From: Niabella pedocola
GTDB lineage: Bacteria; Bacteroidota; Bacteroidia; Chitinophagales; Chitinophagaceae
DNA length: 64,000 nucleotides
Reading direction: 5' to 3'
NCBI RefSeq assembly: GCF_021044425.1
Contig: NZ_JAJNEC010000004.1
Span: 310,001 to 374,000 of the forward strand
A model generated the notes under the pieces. That model saw only the letters and a program-made list of their open reading frames with translations. It searched no databases and was not told the origin of the DNA. Each line of letters opens with the position of its first letter. Position 1 is the first letter of the stretch. Below are positions 43,856-53,382 of the stretch, piece by piece. A program made the translations under genes and the position numbers.

Positions 43856-43863
43856 CAAATTTA
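43856..43863 (-). promoter_or_regulatory. -7 promoter box of the AraC gene
   Basis: Minus strand TAAATTTG fits TAnnTTTG and ends 7 bases before the ATG at 43848, implying a very short leader. No clear -33 TTG was found. Confidence 0.35.
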
Positions 43864-43953
43864 TCAAAAAATACAGGTGAAAGATCATTTTTGATATGGC
43901 CGGGAGGTGGAATTTTAAGGATTTTTGTATCCCGGTTAAAATTCCGGTATTCA

Positions 43954-46900
43954 ATGATTGCTATAAAAACAAACCTCAGGAAAAGAAAACGGGGCACGGC
44001 CGCAGTGTTGCTTTTTTCCCTGCTCTTTGCGGCCGGCACTCATGCCCAATCGCTGAAAAAACCAGCACCTCCCATTCCCTTCTCAACCATCCTGCGTAAC
44101 TTTTCCAGTCCCGGTAAAGCATTCCGGACGGCACCCCTCTGGGTATGGAATACAAAGGTTACTACCGGCATTATTGACGCTATGTTGCAGGAGTTTAAAG
44201 CCAATGCCTTCGGTGGCGTATTCATACATCCACGCCCGGGGCTGATAACCGAATACCTGAGCGAAGACTGGTTGTTGCTGTACAAACATGCGATTCAAAA
44301 AGCTGCCGAACTCGATATGCATGTTTGGATCTATGATGAAAATTCTTATCCGACCGGATTCGCCGGGGGCCTGGTGCCCGACCAGATGCCCGAATCCTAC
44401 AACCAGGGGCAGATGCTGCAACTATTTAAATCCGATACCATTCCCGCTGACCGGAGCGCTTATTTTATCTGCCTGGAAAAAGCACAGGACCAATTTACAG
44501 ATATTACGGCCCGCGCGATACAACTGGCCGGCAAAAAAGGCAACTATTACCTGTTCCGGAAACTCAGCTATGCGAACCAGGCAGGTATGGTGGGGCCACC
44601 GGATTATCCCCTGGTGGATCTGCTGGTGAAAGGCGTTACCGAAAAATTTATCGACGTAACATTCGGCCCTTATAAAAAGGCCTTTGGCGATGCATTCGGG
44701 AAAACGGTTCCCGGCACGTTCTCTGATGAGCCCAGTATTCCCACACATGGCAGTGAGACCACGCGCTGGACACCCGATCTTTTTACCGCATTCCGGGAAA
44801 AATGGGGCTACGACCTGGTGCCACACCTGCCCTCCCTTTTTGAGGAAACCGGCGATTGGCGGAAGATCCGGCATAACTACCAGGAGACTCTGCTCCAGCT
44901 CTTTATCGACCGGTGGTCCAAGCCTATGCAGGCGTTTACCCAAAAGAATCATTTAAAATGGACCGGACACTACTGGGAACACGGCTGGCCGGATCCCGGT
45001 GAGGGACCCGATAATATGGCGATGTATGCCTGGCATGATCAACCCGGTATTGACATGTTATTTAACCAGTTCAACGAATCGAGCCCGAATGCACAGTTTG
45101 GCAATATCCGTTCGGTAAAGGAGTTGGCCAGCGTAGCCAATCAGCTGGGAAAAGAACGCACGCTTTGTGAAACCTATGGCGGTGCCGGATGGGATTTGAC
45201 CTTCAGGGATATGAAACGGCTGGGCGACTGGCAGGCGGCGTTGGGGGTGAACTTTATGAACCAGCATCTCTCCTGGATGAGTATGGCCGGAGCCCGCAAG
45301 TATGATTACCCTACCACCTTTTCCTATCAAAATTCCTGGTGGCCCTATTACAAACCGCTCAATGAATACTTTGCCCGGCTCTCTTATGTGCTTTCCCGCG
45401 GCATTCAGAAAAACACGGTACTGATCCTTGAACCTACATCCACCGCATGGATGTACCATAGCCGTATTAAAAGCAATGAACGCTTTTTTGAAACAGGCAA
45501 CCGGTTCCAGGCGTTTATTACACAACTGGAAAAAGCGCAGGCCGAATATGACCTGGGATCAGAGCATATTATTAAAGACCATGGAGCCGTAATCAATCAT
45601 CTGTTCCGGGTCGGGAATGCTGCTTATACAACGGTAGTTATTCCACCCGGAATGGAAAACATCAACCGGCAAACCTACCTCCTGCTAAAAAAATTTGTGG
45701 CCAATGGCGGCAAACTGGTACTGTTTCACCCGCTAAGCCGTATTGACGGTGCGGCCATCACATCCGCAGAACAGCTTTTCCTCCGTCAGCAAAACATAAC
45801 AACCTATCCGCAGCTTGAACCCCGGGTAATGGACGAGGTGTTCCGCACGGCAGGTTTTAAGATTCATATGACCACGCCCATTACAGAAGATGGCGGCCTG
45901 CTCCATCACCGGCGCATCATCAGCGATGGACAGCTATTGTTTTTATCCAACGCGAATCTTACAAAAACCGCTGCCGGGCATGTAGAAGTATCCGGTAGTA
46001 AATTTATATTATGGATGGATCTGAATACAGGAAAAATCCTGAAATACCCCGAAAACAGGAATGCCGGGTATACCCGTTTTGCATTTGATATTCCGCCCGC
46101 CGGCAGTGCGTTATTCTTTATCGCGGACAAAGCGCAAAAAGCCTCCGGTGTTTACAGGCAACTTAAGCAGGAAAAGGAAATCAGGGGAAGCCGCATTAGC
46201 GTGGAACGGCCTGCGGAAAATACTTTAATGATCGACTTCTGCGATCTTCAGATCCGGGATACCCAAAAGAAGAACATCCATGTAAAAGATGCCACACAGC
46301 TGGTATTTAAAGAAAACGGTTTCCCCGGAGATCCCTGGGACCACCAGATGCAATTCAAAACCAGGTTTGTACAGCGGGATACTTTTTCCAGGGGATCCGG
46401 CTTTACCGTAGCCTATCATTTTCTCATTGATAAGGAGGTTAACACCCAAAACTTCAGAGCGGTTATTGAACAGGGACAGTTATGGAATACGATCCAGGTT
46501 AACGGCCACACCATCACACCGGGAACCGGATGGTGGATGGACCGTGCATTTACCGTTTTACAGGTAGGTCCTTATCTGAAACCAGGGGATAATACGATTT
46601 CGCTTACGATTGAACCGATGCATATCTATGCAGAGATAGGACCGCTTTTTATCCTGGGTAATTACAACCTCGAATCAGCTGAAAAAGGCTGGAAGATCGT
46701 TGCGCCGAAGGCCCTGACCACAGGAAGCTGGAAAAAACAGGGACTGCCGATGTACGGGCATACCGTTGTTTACAACAAGGAATACGATCTCAACACGGAA
46801 GGACCGTATTTTCTACAGCTTGATTCCTTAAAAGGATCGGTTGCCGCAGTTCGCGTAAACGGGCGCGATGCCGGACTCGTATTTGCAGCGCCTTACCAGC

Positions 46901-47115
46901 TTGATGTATCAACGTTGATAAAAAAGGGATCAAACCAGGTTGAAGTAACCGTAGCGGGCAGCCTGCGAAATTTAATGGGGCCCCATTACAAAACATACCG
47001 GCAGGGATACACGGGGCCTGATAGCTGGAATGGTATAACAGCATACCCTCCGGGCAATAACTACATCCTGTTCGACTATGGGCTCGATGACATCCGTTTA
47101 TTCCGGAGTGAGTAA
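43954..47115 (+). CDS. Exported GH106-like glycoside hydrolase (alpha-L-rhamnosidase type)
   Basis: A 1053-residue periplasmic protein with signal peptide (about 1-32, cleavage near THAQ). The family is the PF17132 / GH106-like group: TIM-barrel part with GGVFIHPRPG, WIYDENSYPTG, TFSDEPSIPTHGSE, KWTGHYWEHGW and ETYGGAGWD. A C-terminal half of beta-sandwich domains (about 700-1053) closes the protein, with a GH2-like sugar-binding end (LRNLMGPHYK). The acidic residues in the barrel motifs are candidate catalytic ones. I chose ATG 43954, which gives a proper signal peptide. The isomerase gene follows 25 bases later. Substrate is likely a rhamnose- or fucose-like glycan (inference). Confidence 0.8.
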   Translation: MIAIKTNLRKRKRGTAAVLLFSLLFAAGTHAQSLKKPAPPIPFSTILRNFSSPGKAFRTAPLWVWNTKVTTGIIDAMLQEFKANAFGGVFIHPRPGLITEYLSEDWLLLYKHAIQKAAELDMHVWIYDENSYPTGFAGGLVPDQMPESYNQGQMLQLFKSDTIPADRSAYFICLEKAQDQFTDITARAIQLAGKKGNYYLFRKLSYANQAGMVGPPDYPLVDLLVKGVTEKFIDVTFGPYKKAFGDAFGKTVPGTFSDEPSIPTHGSETTRWTPDLFTAFREKWGYDLVPHLPSLFEETGDWRKIRHNYQETLLQLFIDRWSKPMQAFTQKNHLKWTGHYWEHGWPDPGEGPDNMAMYAWHDQPGIDMLFNQFNESSPNAQFGNIRSVKELASVANQLGKERTLCETYGGAGWDLTFRDMKRLGDWQAALGVNFMNQHLSWMSMAGARKYDYPTTFSYQNSWWPYYKPLNEYFARLSYVLSRGIQKNTVLILEPTSTAWMYHSRIKSNERFFETGNRFQAFITQLEKAQAEYDLGSEHIIKDHGAVINHLFRVGNAAYTTVVIPPGMENINRQTYLLLKKFVANGGKLVLFHPLSRIDGAAITSAEQLFLRQQNITTYPQLEPRVMDEVFRTAGFKIHMTTPITEDGGLLHHRRIISDGQLLFLSNANLTKTAAGHVEVSGSKFILWMDLNTGKILKYPENRNAGYTRFAFDIPPAGSALFFIADKAQKASGVYRQLKQEKEIRGSRISVERPAENTLMIDFCDLQIRDTQKKNIHVKDATQLVFKENGFPGDPWDHQMQFKTRFVQRDTFSRGSGFTVAYHFLIDKEVNTQNFRAVIEQGQLWNTIQVNGHTITPGTGWWMDRAFTVLQVGPYLKPGDNTISLTIEPMHIYAEIGPLFILGNYNLESAEKGWKIVAPKALTTGSWKKQGLPMYGHTVVYNKEYDLNTEGPYFLQLDSLKGSVAAVRVNGRDAGLVFAAPYQLDVSTLIKKGSNQVEVTVAGSLRNLMGPHYKTYRQGYTGPDSWNGITAYPPGNNYILFDYGLDDIRLFRSE

Positions 47116-47140
47116 GATTGAACAGGAATTTATTTTAATG

Positions 47141-48595
47141 GATGCGAATAAAAAAGTATATATGTCATCATCTGTTTTAAAGATCGGGTTAATGGGAATT
47201 GGCCTGGATGCCTACTGGGACCAGTTTGAAGGATTGGAACAGCGGCTCGAAGGATATCTTCAGTTGGTTGAGGAACGCATCAGCGCGATCCACCCGGCGG
47301 TGATCAATGCCGGGTTGGTAGACAATGTGGACAAGGCCTTTGCCGCGGGCAGCCGGTTCCGCCGGGAAGAAGTAGACCTGGTGTTTCTTTATGTTACTAC
47401 TTATGCCCTTTCCGCCACGGTATTACCGGCGGTACAACGAGCCAAAGTGCCGGTCATTATCCTAAATCTTGCCCCCGGTTTGCACATTAACTACACCGCC
47501 CTTAATGCTATGGATGACCGCACAAAGATGACCGGCGAATGGCTGGCCTGGTGCTCGGCCTGCCCCGTACCCGAGATCGCCAATGTATTTAAGCGGACCG
47601 GTATCCGGTTTTACCAGGTAACGGGTATGCTGCAGGAAAGCGATCCGGCCTGGGATGAAATACAGGAATGGGTGGAAGCTGCAAAAGTAGCGCATATGAT
47701 GGCGCATAACCGGCTGGGCTGCATGGGACATTATTACAGCGGCATGCTGGATATCTATACCGATCTAACACAGCAGTATGCCACCTTTGGTGGCCATATA
47801 GAACTGCTGGAAGTAGATGAGCTTTCTGCATTACGGAAGAATATTCCCGAAAAGGCCATTGCGGAACGGGTGGCTCTTTTCAGGGAGCTGTTTGATGTAC
47901 AGCCGGATTGTTTGGAAACGGAAATGCAGCGTGCCGCCCGTACATCCGTAGCGCTGGACAAACTGGTGGCACAATACCGGCTGGGCTCCATGGCCTATTA
48001 TTATAAGGGAACAGGAAATATGGAGAATGAAGACACCATGAGCTCCATCATCCTGGGCAATTCCCTGCTTACGGCCAACAACATTCCGGTTGCCGGGGAA
48101 TACGAGATCAAAAATGCCCAGGCCATGAAGATCATGGATGGCTTTGGAGCCGGCGGTTCATTTACCGAATATTACGCCGTAGATTTTAAAGAAGACGTGG
48201 TACTCATGGGGCACGATGGGCCCGGCCACCTGGCCATCGCCGAAGGCAAAACCAAGGTACGCCCGCTGGTGGTCTATCATGGCAAAGTAGGCAAGGGACT
48301 ATCGGTTGAAATGAGCGTTAAACACGGCCCCGTAACCCTGCTGTCCGTAGCAGAAACCGGCGACGGCAAACTGATGTTACTCGTGGCTGAAGCCGAATCC
48401 GTACCGGGTCCTGTTTTACAGATCGGCAATACCAACAGCCGCTATCGTTTTGCCTGCGGGGCCAGAAATTTTATCAACCAGTGGAATGCCCAGGGTCCCG
48501 CACATCATTGTGCCGTAGGCGTAGGCCATATAGCTTCCAGGATCGAAAAACTGGGAAAGTTGCTAAATATGGAGGTGGTCGTCATCACAACGTAA
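47141..48595 (+). CDS. L-fucose/L-arabinose isomerase-like protein
   Basis: About 484 residues in the fucose/arabinose isomerase superfamily, which interconverts aldoses and ketoses with a divalent metal. Recognisable regions are KIGLMGIGLDAYWDQF, DLVFLYVTTYALSATVLPAVQ, NRLGCMGHYYSGMLDIYTD, GSMAYYYKGTGN and MGHDGPGHLAIAEG. The usual Glu/His metal ligands are not all certain by eye. I chose the ATG at 47141; a later ATG at 47165 is possible. It is cytosolic and follows the GH106-like gene in the same orientation, so it may process the released sugar. The exact sugar is unknown. Confidence 0.8.
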   Translation, partial: DANKKVYMSSSVLKIGLMGIGLDAYWDQFEGLEQRLEGYLQLVEERISAIHPAVINAGLVDNVDKAFAAGSRFRREEVDLVFLYVTTYALSATVLPAVQRAKVPVIILNLAPGLHINYTALNAMDDRTKMTGEWLAWCSACPVPEIANVFKRTGIRFYQVTGMLQESDPAWDEIQEWVEAAKVAHMMAHNRLGCMGHYYSGMLDIYTDLTQQYATFGGHIELLEVDELSALRKNIPEKAIAERVALFRELFDVQPDCLETEMQRAARTSVALDKLVAQYRLGSMAYYYKGTGNMENEDTMSSIILGNSLLTANNIPVAGEYEIKNAQAMKIMDGFGAGGSFTEYYAVDFKEDVVLMGHDGPGHLAIAEGKTKVRPLVVYHGKVGKGLSVEMSVKHGPVTLLSVAETGDGKLMLLVAEAESVPGPVLQIGNTNSRYRFACGARNFINQWNAQGPAHHCAVGVGHIASRIEKLGKLLNMEVVVITT

Positions 48596-48627
48596 AATTA
48601 CAGCCACACCCAACCGGGTAACCCGGA

Positions 48628-49479
48628 TCAGCGAACGGATTGCTTGCCCATGCTTCCTTCCCGGAAATCCTTCCGCGCTTTTAGCAGCGCTTTTAAGGTG
48701 CGCATTTTTCCGGATCCGTAAAGCAGGTGATTTTTGATGCGGTTATACAGATCTTTTTTTAACAGGGCGAACTCCTCCGGAAAATCGGCCTCGTATATTT
48801 TTGAGAGGTATTGGAAATTCCGGAACATATAATATAACCGGAACGGCGGATGTAGCGCCCGGCTGGTTTGCTGCAGGCTTTTCAGGGAACGAACGGTATG
48901 CCGGGTTCCGAGGTTGTGGTTCAGATAAATGCCTGTAAAGCGCACCGTTTCAAAGCCCAGCCTACCCGCCTGGAAGCAGTAGGCATGATCGACCCCGTCT
49001 ATAAACAGCCGCTCATCAAAACCGCCCGTTTGTTTTGAAAGATGCAGGTTAACCATACTCCCCGAAGTAATCAGCAGGCGCGATGGTTCAAATGCTGCGG
49101 AAGGTGATTCCGGTGTTTTTCCGGTTTCAACCCCAAACATAGCCACTGTTTCCTGTTGTTTAAAGTTTCTAATATTGACAAGGTATTGCTGCAGTTGTTC
49201 CGCATTAAAACTGGAATCCTGATCCATCGTAAGCATCCAGTCATACCCTTCATTTGCGGCCATCTCCATTACCTGGTTAAGCCTTACCGCAATGCCCCGG
49301 TTTACTCCATCCGCCAGGATGGTAATTTTGGGATTATTGCTAAGTTGCTCCGGAAAAGAAAAGGAGGGATCGCTATTGTCTGCAATATAAAGGCGGTCGA
49401 TATGATTCAGATACGTTGCGATATTATCCAAAAAATCATCCCCGGGAAAATAAGTGATCACAACCGCTGCAAATTTCAT
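48628..49479 (-). CDS. Family 2 glycosyltransferase (rhamnosyltransferase-like)
   Basis: A 283-residue GT2 enzyme using a nucleotide sugar. The fold has AVVITYFPGDDF, IADNSDPSF, NRGIAVRLNQ, the DxD-like MDQDSSF, SGSMVNLHLS and DGVDHAYCFQ. This pattern is like WbbL/RfbN rhamnosyltransferases. No membrane segment is present, so it acts on a lipid-linked glycan at the inner face. It ends convergently with the isomerase gene (32-base gap) and marks the left border of the glycan locus. A TATTTTTG box lies about 20 bases upstream of its ATG. Confidence 0.87.
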   Translation of the reverse strand: MKFAAVVITYFPGDDFLDNIATYLNHIDRLYIADNSDPSFSFPEQLSNNPKITILADGVNRGIAVRLNQVMEMAANEGYDWMLTMDQDSSFNAEQLQQYLVNIRNFKQQETVAMFGVETGKTPESPSAAFEPSRLLITSGSMVNLHLSKQTGGFDERLFIDGVDHAYCFQAGRLGFETVRFTGIYLNHNLGTRHTVRSLKSLQQTSRALHPPFRLYYMFRNFQYLSKIYEADFPEEFALLKKDLYNRIKNHLLYGSGKMRTLKALLKARKDFREGSMGKQSVR

Positions 49480-49498
49480 ATTCCTTTTTCTTATTCGC

Positions 49499-49506
49499 CA
49501 AAAATA
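49499..49506 (-). promoter_or_regulatory. -7 promoter box of the GT2 gene
   Basis: Minus strand TATTTTTG fits TAnnTTTG, 19 bases before the ATG at 49479, in the 64-base divergent gap. -33 element not clear. Confidence 0.35.
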
Positions 49507-49543
49507 TCAATTCATTTCAACTTAATGGTATTATTTTGCAACT

Positions 49544-50299
49544 ATGGACCTCATAGAATCGCTTATTACAGAAGTTTCCTATTTAAAAAACCCCTTTAAA
49601 CGGGAAACGATTCGTTATGCCCAAACCTTTAAAAACCAAACAGGTATCGAAGTCGGTGGCCCCAGCAGTTCCTTTGGAATCAAATCCTTTTTTCCTGTTT
49701 ACCTGTATGCCCGGAAGATCGATGGTGTAAATTTCAGCAGTAATACGGTTTGGGAGGGACATATTAAAGAAGGTAATACCTATCAATACGGGAAAAATAA
49801 GCCGGCAGGTCATCAATATATCGATGAAGCTTCCGAGCTCTCTTCCGTTCCGGACAACCACTATGATTTTTTACTTTCCTGCCATAGCCTGGAACATGTT
49901 GCCAACCCCATCAGGGCTGTAAAAAGATGGAATCAGGTATTAAAACCCGGGGGCCGTTTGTGCCTTGTTTTACCCGACAAACGGTATACATTCGACCATA
50001 ACCGCCCTTATACTTCGTTTGAACATCTGCTTGCAGATTTTGAGCAAAACATAACCGAGCGGGATAATACCCATTTTGAAGAAGTGATCCGGTTGCATGA
50101 TCTGTCAAAGGACCAGGAGCAAACGAAGGAAGAGCTGATCAGCCGCACACAGAACAACTACATGAACCGCTGTGTACATCACCACGTTTTTTCTTTCGAA
50201 CTCATCAACCAGATGCTTGAATATGGTGGTTTTAAAACCATTCTCAATAAAGCATTCAAGCCCTTCCATTTATTTACGCTGGCAGAAAAAACAGGCTAA
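49544..50299 (+). CDS. SAM-dependent methyltransferase
   Basis: A 251-residue class I methyltransferase of the Methyltransf_11 type. The substrate-binding side has EVGGPSSSFG. The core shows LSCHSLEHVANP, VLKPGGRLCLVLPD and a C-terminal HHHVFSFELINQML. It lies in a surface-glycan locus and probably methylates a sugar or a lipid carrier (inference). It is divergent from the GT2 gene with 64 bases between; TTATTTTG lies 6 bases ahead of the ATG, close to the -7 consensus but with T in place of A. Confidence 0.85.
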   Translation: MDLIESLITEVSYLKNPFKRETIRYAQTFKNQTGIEVGGPSSSFGIKSFFPVYLYARKIDGVNFSSNTVWEGHIKEGNTYQYGKNKPAGHQYIDEASELSSVPDNHYDFLLSCHSLEHVANPIRAVKRWNQVLKPGGRLCLVLPDKRYTFDHNRPYTSFEHLLADFEQNITERDNTHFEEVIRLHDLSKDQEQTKEELISRTQNNYMNRCVHHHVFSFELINQMLEYGGFKTILNKAFKPFHLFTLAEKTG

Positions 50300-50393
50300 G
50301 ACCACAATACAGGAAGCGACGAATCATCGATCCGCCACGGATCAGGCTTTGCCAAAAGGAAGATTTCTTTTTATTCGCCTGTGTTTATCAAGA

Positions 50394-51137
50394 TCACTTT
50401 CCGGAGCGGGAAATCAGTTTTTTAAGTTGCCCGGTAATCGACCGCTTTTGTCCAAACACGGCGTAGTCGCCGATCGTTACCGTTTCATCACCTTTAAAAA
50501 GATTTTTTGGTTCTTTCATTTCCCGTTTTAAATACACCACGATCGAATTATAATAATGAATGGCCCAAACGGATGCCGTGATTTTATTGAGCATTTCCTG
50601 CCGTTGCCCTTTCTTGGCGAACCATCCGTGAAGATTATCGATATGCCGCTTACTAAATTCAATAAATGAACCGGCGCGTCTCAGGCCACCCCCGAAATTT
50701 TTATAATAAGACGTATGCAGGTCTTCGCACATATAGATCCCATCACGCTTCACATGATCAAAAAGTACATTAAAGGTGGTGATCTGCTGCTTCATGGTGT
50801 GCCCTCCGTCATCCAGCAGGATGTCAATGGGCGGAATGGATTTCTTTACAGACTCCAAAAAGACCGGATCTTCCTGTGAACCGATAAATATCTTCACATT
50901 GTCATTCTCGAATTTTTTACATTCGGGGTTTATATCAATGCCGTATATTTTAATCTTATTTCCGAAATATTGCTGCCAGAACTGAAGCGAACCGCCATGC
51001 GCAACGCCTATTTCAAGGAACACAAATTCCTTATTCCGGTAGGGTGAAAAGTAATAATCATAAATGTCAATATAATTATCCCACTTATTCAAAAGCGGTC
51101 CTGAATAATTTTCAAATATTTGCTGAATACTTTCCAT
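50394..51137 (-). CDS. Methyltransferase of the macrocin/cephalosporin-type (Methyltransf_24-like)
   Basis: A 247-residue SAM methyltransferase. The glycine region is FLEIGVAHGGSLQFWQ, the acidic residue is in YGIDINP, and the catalytic metal site is likely ILLDDGGHTMKQQ. This fits O-methyltransferases such as MycE/TylF-like or CmcI-like enzymes that act on sugar hydroxyls. It may methylate a glycan residue here. It is convergent with the methyltransferase at 49544 and divergent from the GT2 gene at 51268. Confidence 0.82.
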   Translation of the reverse strand: MESIQQIFENYSGPLLNKWDNYIDIYDYYFSPYRNKEFVFLEIGVAHGGSLQFWQQYFGNKIKIYGIDINPECKKFENDNVKIFIGSQEDPVFLESVKKSIPPIDILLDDGGHTMKQQITTFNVLFDHVKRDGIYMCEDLHTSYYKNFGGGLRRAGSFIEFSKRHIDNLHGWFAKKGQRQEMLNKITASVWAIHYYNSIVVYLKREMKEPKNLFKGDETVTIGDYAVFGQKRSITGQLKKLISRSGK

Positions 51138-51220
51138 GAACTAAAAAAGGGTTTATCGGTTACAAATATAAGCTTAACGGTCTAATTAATACGAAGCCCG
51201 GAAGTGCGCAGTGCAAGCCA

Positions 51221-51251
51221 TTGACTTTTGATAAAAAAAAGAATACATTTG
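51221..51251 (+). promoter_or_regulatory. Promoter of the GT2 gene at 51268
   Basis: TTG (51221-51223), 20 bases, TACATTTG (51244-51251), a full match to the Bacteroidota layout. It ends 16 bases before the ATG. Confidence 0.6.
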
Positions 51252-51267
51252 CTCATTTAGCTTACGC

Positions 51268-52191
51268 ATGCAACCCCTGATCTCCATTTGCGTTCCCGCA
51301 TACGAAAGTGCCGGCCTTGTTCAAAGGCTGCTTGACAGTATTGCATTGCAAACATTTAAAGACTACGAGGTTATCATTACAGATGATAGTCGCTCCAATG
51401 CAATTGAGACGCTTAGCGACACGTATCATTCTTCCATTCAGCAATTAAGCTATTTCAAAAACACCATACCCCTGGGATCACCCGCCAACTGGAACAAGGC
51501 GATCGGCAAAGCCCGGGGGCAATGGATCAAGCTCATGCATCACGATGACTTCTTTACCACACCGGATGCATTGACCATTTTCGCGCAAAAGGCCACAGAC
51601 GCGCAATCGGGCAACTTCATTTTTTGTAAATATATATCCCGCTCTGCAGATACGGAAACAACCCACCCTGTAACCTCCCTGGAACTCAGGTTGCTCGGAA
51701 AGTCGCCCGTCAATCTTTTCAAACGAAACTTTATTGGTCCGCCCAGCACCACACTGATCCGGAATAATGTTACAGACTGGTACGATGAACGGGTAAAATG
51801 GGTAGTGGACTTTGAATTTTATATCCGGTACCTTGCACGGGAAACGTTTACCTATATACCCGAAAGTCTTATTGGTATCGGCGTGCATGAAGCACAAATC
51901 ACTTCCGAAGTATTTCGCCAAAAAGAAACAGAGATCCCCGAAAATTTTTACCTGCTGAAGAAACTGGGAACCGGGATCCTTGATAATATCTATGCATATG
52001 ATTATTATTGGCGGTCGTTCAGAAATCTTAAGATACGCACCAACGCAGATCTTGTTCCTTATGTAGATATAGCAACCCTTCCTGAAAGCATGTTACGGCT
52101 GATGAAATTCCAGTTTGCCATTCCCCTATCCCTGTTAAAGATCGGCCCGCTATCGAAATCACTGATGTTTCTTTCCTACTGCTTCCGGTAG
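51268..52191 (+). CDS. Family 2 glycosyltransferase
   Basis: A 307-residue GT2 enzyme with a GT-A fold. Nucleotide-sugar binding is seen in SICVPAYESAGLVQ, IITDDSR and SPANWNKAIGKARG. The metal DxD-like site is MHHDDFF. Acceptor-side parts include NFIGPPSTTLIRNN and WVVDFEFYIRY. It is cytosolic or membrane-peripheral and has no membrane helix. It is convergent with the GT4 gene at 52204 (12-base gap). It has its own promoter, unlike the leftward four-gene operon facing it. Confidence 0.88.
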   Translation: MQPLISICVPAYESAGLVQRLLDSIALQTFKDYEVIITDDSRSNAIETLSDTYHSSIQQLSYFKNTIPLGSPANWNKAIGKARGQWIKLMHHDDFFTTPDALTIFAQKATDAQSGNFIFCKYISRSADTETTHPVTSLELRLLGKSPVNLFKRNFIGPPSTTLIRNNVTDWYDERVKWVVDFEFYIRYLARETFTYIPESLIGIGVHEAQITSEVFRQKETEIPENFYLLKKLGTGILDNIYAYDYYWRSFRNLKIRTNADLVPYVDIATLPESMLRLMKFQFAIPLSLLKIGPLSKSLMFLSYCFR

Positions 52192-52203
52192 CGATACCGG
52201 TAG

Positions 52204-53382
52204 TTATAAAAGCAGCTGTTTATAGGCGGCATCAAACACTTCCTTGCTAAAATGTGCCTTTGTATAGGTATATGCGTTGGTACCGATGCGCCCGCGTTCC
52301 TCCGGATGACGGATCAGCCATGTCAACAGCTGTACCCCCTGCTCCACGATACCCGCCTCTGTCGTTTCGGTGATCAGCAAACCGTTTTCTTTATCGGTAA
52401 TGTAATCCGGGATACCGTCAACATTTGTCGACAGTACGACTTTTGCCCTGGCCATCATATCCATTACCACCAGCGGAAGTCCTTCGTAGGCCGAAGTCAG
52501 GATCAGTACATCTGACTGCCGGTACACTTTATGTAATGCCGCCGCATCAGTGATTTGTCCGTATAACGTACAATATTCCTTAACCTCCGGGGAAAGAATG
52601 GCGTCTACATCTCCCACAAAGGAAAAATGTACCGCTTCATCTGCCTGATGCATAGCTTTTGCAATTGCGGCGATCAGGTGCACTCTTTTCTGAGGCGCAC
52701 CCCGGCCCACAAATAATACCTGCAGCGGTGGCGCCGTATTCATCGGCTGTAACGGAGGTATATCAATTTTATTGTCGATAAAAAGCAGCCGGTCGTAATA
52801 TTTTTGAGGCAAATGATTCTCAGCATACTGCCGTTCCACATCCCGTTTTATTTTGGGCGTACTAAAAATACGTTGGTCCATGTCATCAATAAAACCCAGC
52901 GAAAAAGGAAACCAGGTATTCAGATGACAAAGCTCTATCCGCCGTGTACCTTTTTTAACATGCGGGATGATCTTATAGAAAAAAAGCGATTCCCCTCCAA
53001 AAACTACCGGTTGCTCCGCCCGGTTGATCCAGGTGGACAGCACGCCGCGGAAAAAAAAGTTTACAAAATGATACCACTTGTAATCGATGTACCGGTGCAG
53101 GTCAAGGATGCGCACGCCCTCCTGCTGAAACATGGGCAGGAATTTATTATTCCGGGGCTTCTTGCTAAAAATGATCAGGGGTTTTTCTTTTGCGATGCAT
53201 TCGGTGATCTCCGCATTCACTTTTACAGATCCGCCGATATCGGCGCTTGGGAAAAACAAAAAATGCCGGTGCTGCGTCTTCAACGGGAAAAAATATCCGG
53301 CAATCTTTCCCAGGAGCACAAAAGGATACATCAGCACCAGCTCCGTTCGCTTCTTCCGTAAGGCGGCTTGATACTTGCTCAT
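52204..53382 (-). CDS. Family 4 glycosyltransferase
   Basis: A 392-residue GT4 enzyme with two Rossmann halves. The donor half has LFVGRGAPQKRVHLI, ILTSAYEGLPLVVMD and STNVDGIPDYI, which contains the EGxP nucleotide-sugar signature. An N-terminal basic, hydrophobic stretch may sit on the membrane. It is the last gene of the leftward yfhO operon and overlaps the epimerase-like stop by 4 bases (ATGA). Substrate unknown. Confidence 0.87.
   Translation of the reverse strand: MSKYQAALRKKRTELVLMYPFVLLGKIAGYFFPLKTQHRHFLFFPSADIGGSVKVNAEITECIAKEKPLIIFSKKPRNNKFLPMFQQEGVRILDLHRYIDYKWYHFVNFFFRGVLSTWINRAEQPVVFGGESLFFYKIIPHVKKGTRRIELCHLNTWFPFSLGFIDDMDQRIFSTPKIKRDVERQYAENHLPQKYYDRLLFIDNKIDIPPLQPMNTAPPLQVLFVGRGAPQKRVHLIAAIAKAMHQADEAVHFSFVGDVDAILSPEVKEYCTLYGQITDAAALHKVYRQSDVLILTSAYEGLPLVVMDMMARAKVVLSTNVDGIPDYITDKENGLLITETTEAGIVEQGVQLLTWLIRHPEERGRIGTNAYTYTKAHFSKEVFDAAYKQLLL

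Noticed and set aside
47078..47140. An earlier start for the isomerase overlapping the glycosidase gene
   Set aside because: The added residues have no family similarity and would overlap 38 bases of the upstream gene; the ATG at 47141 is adequate.
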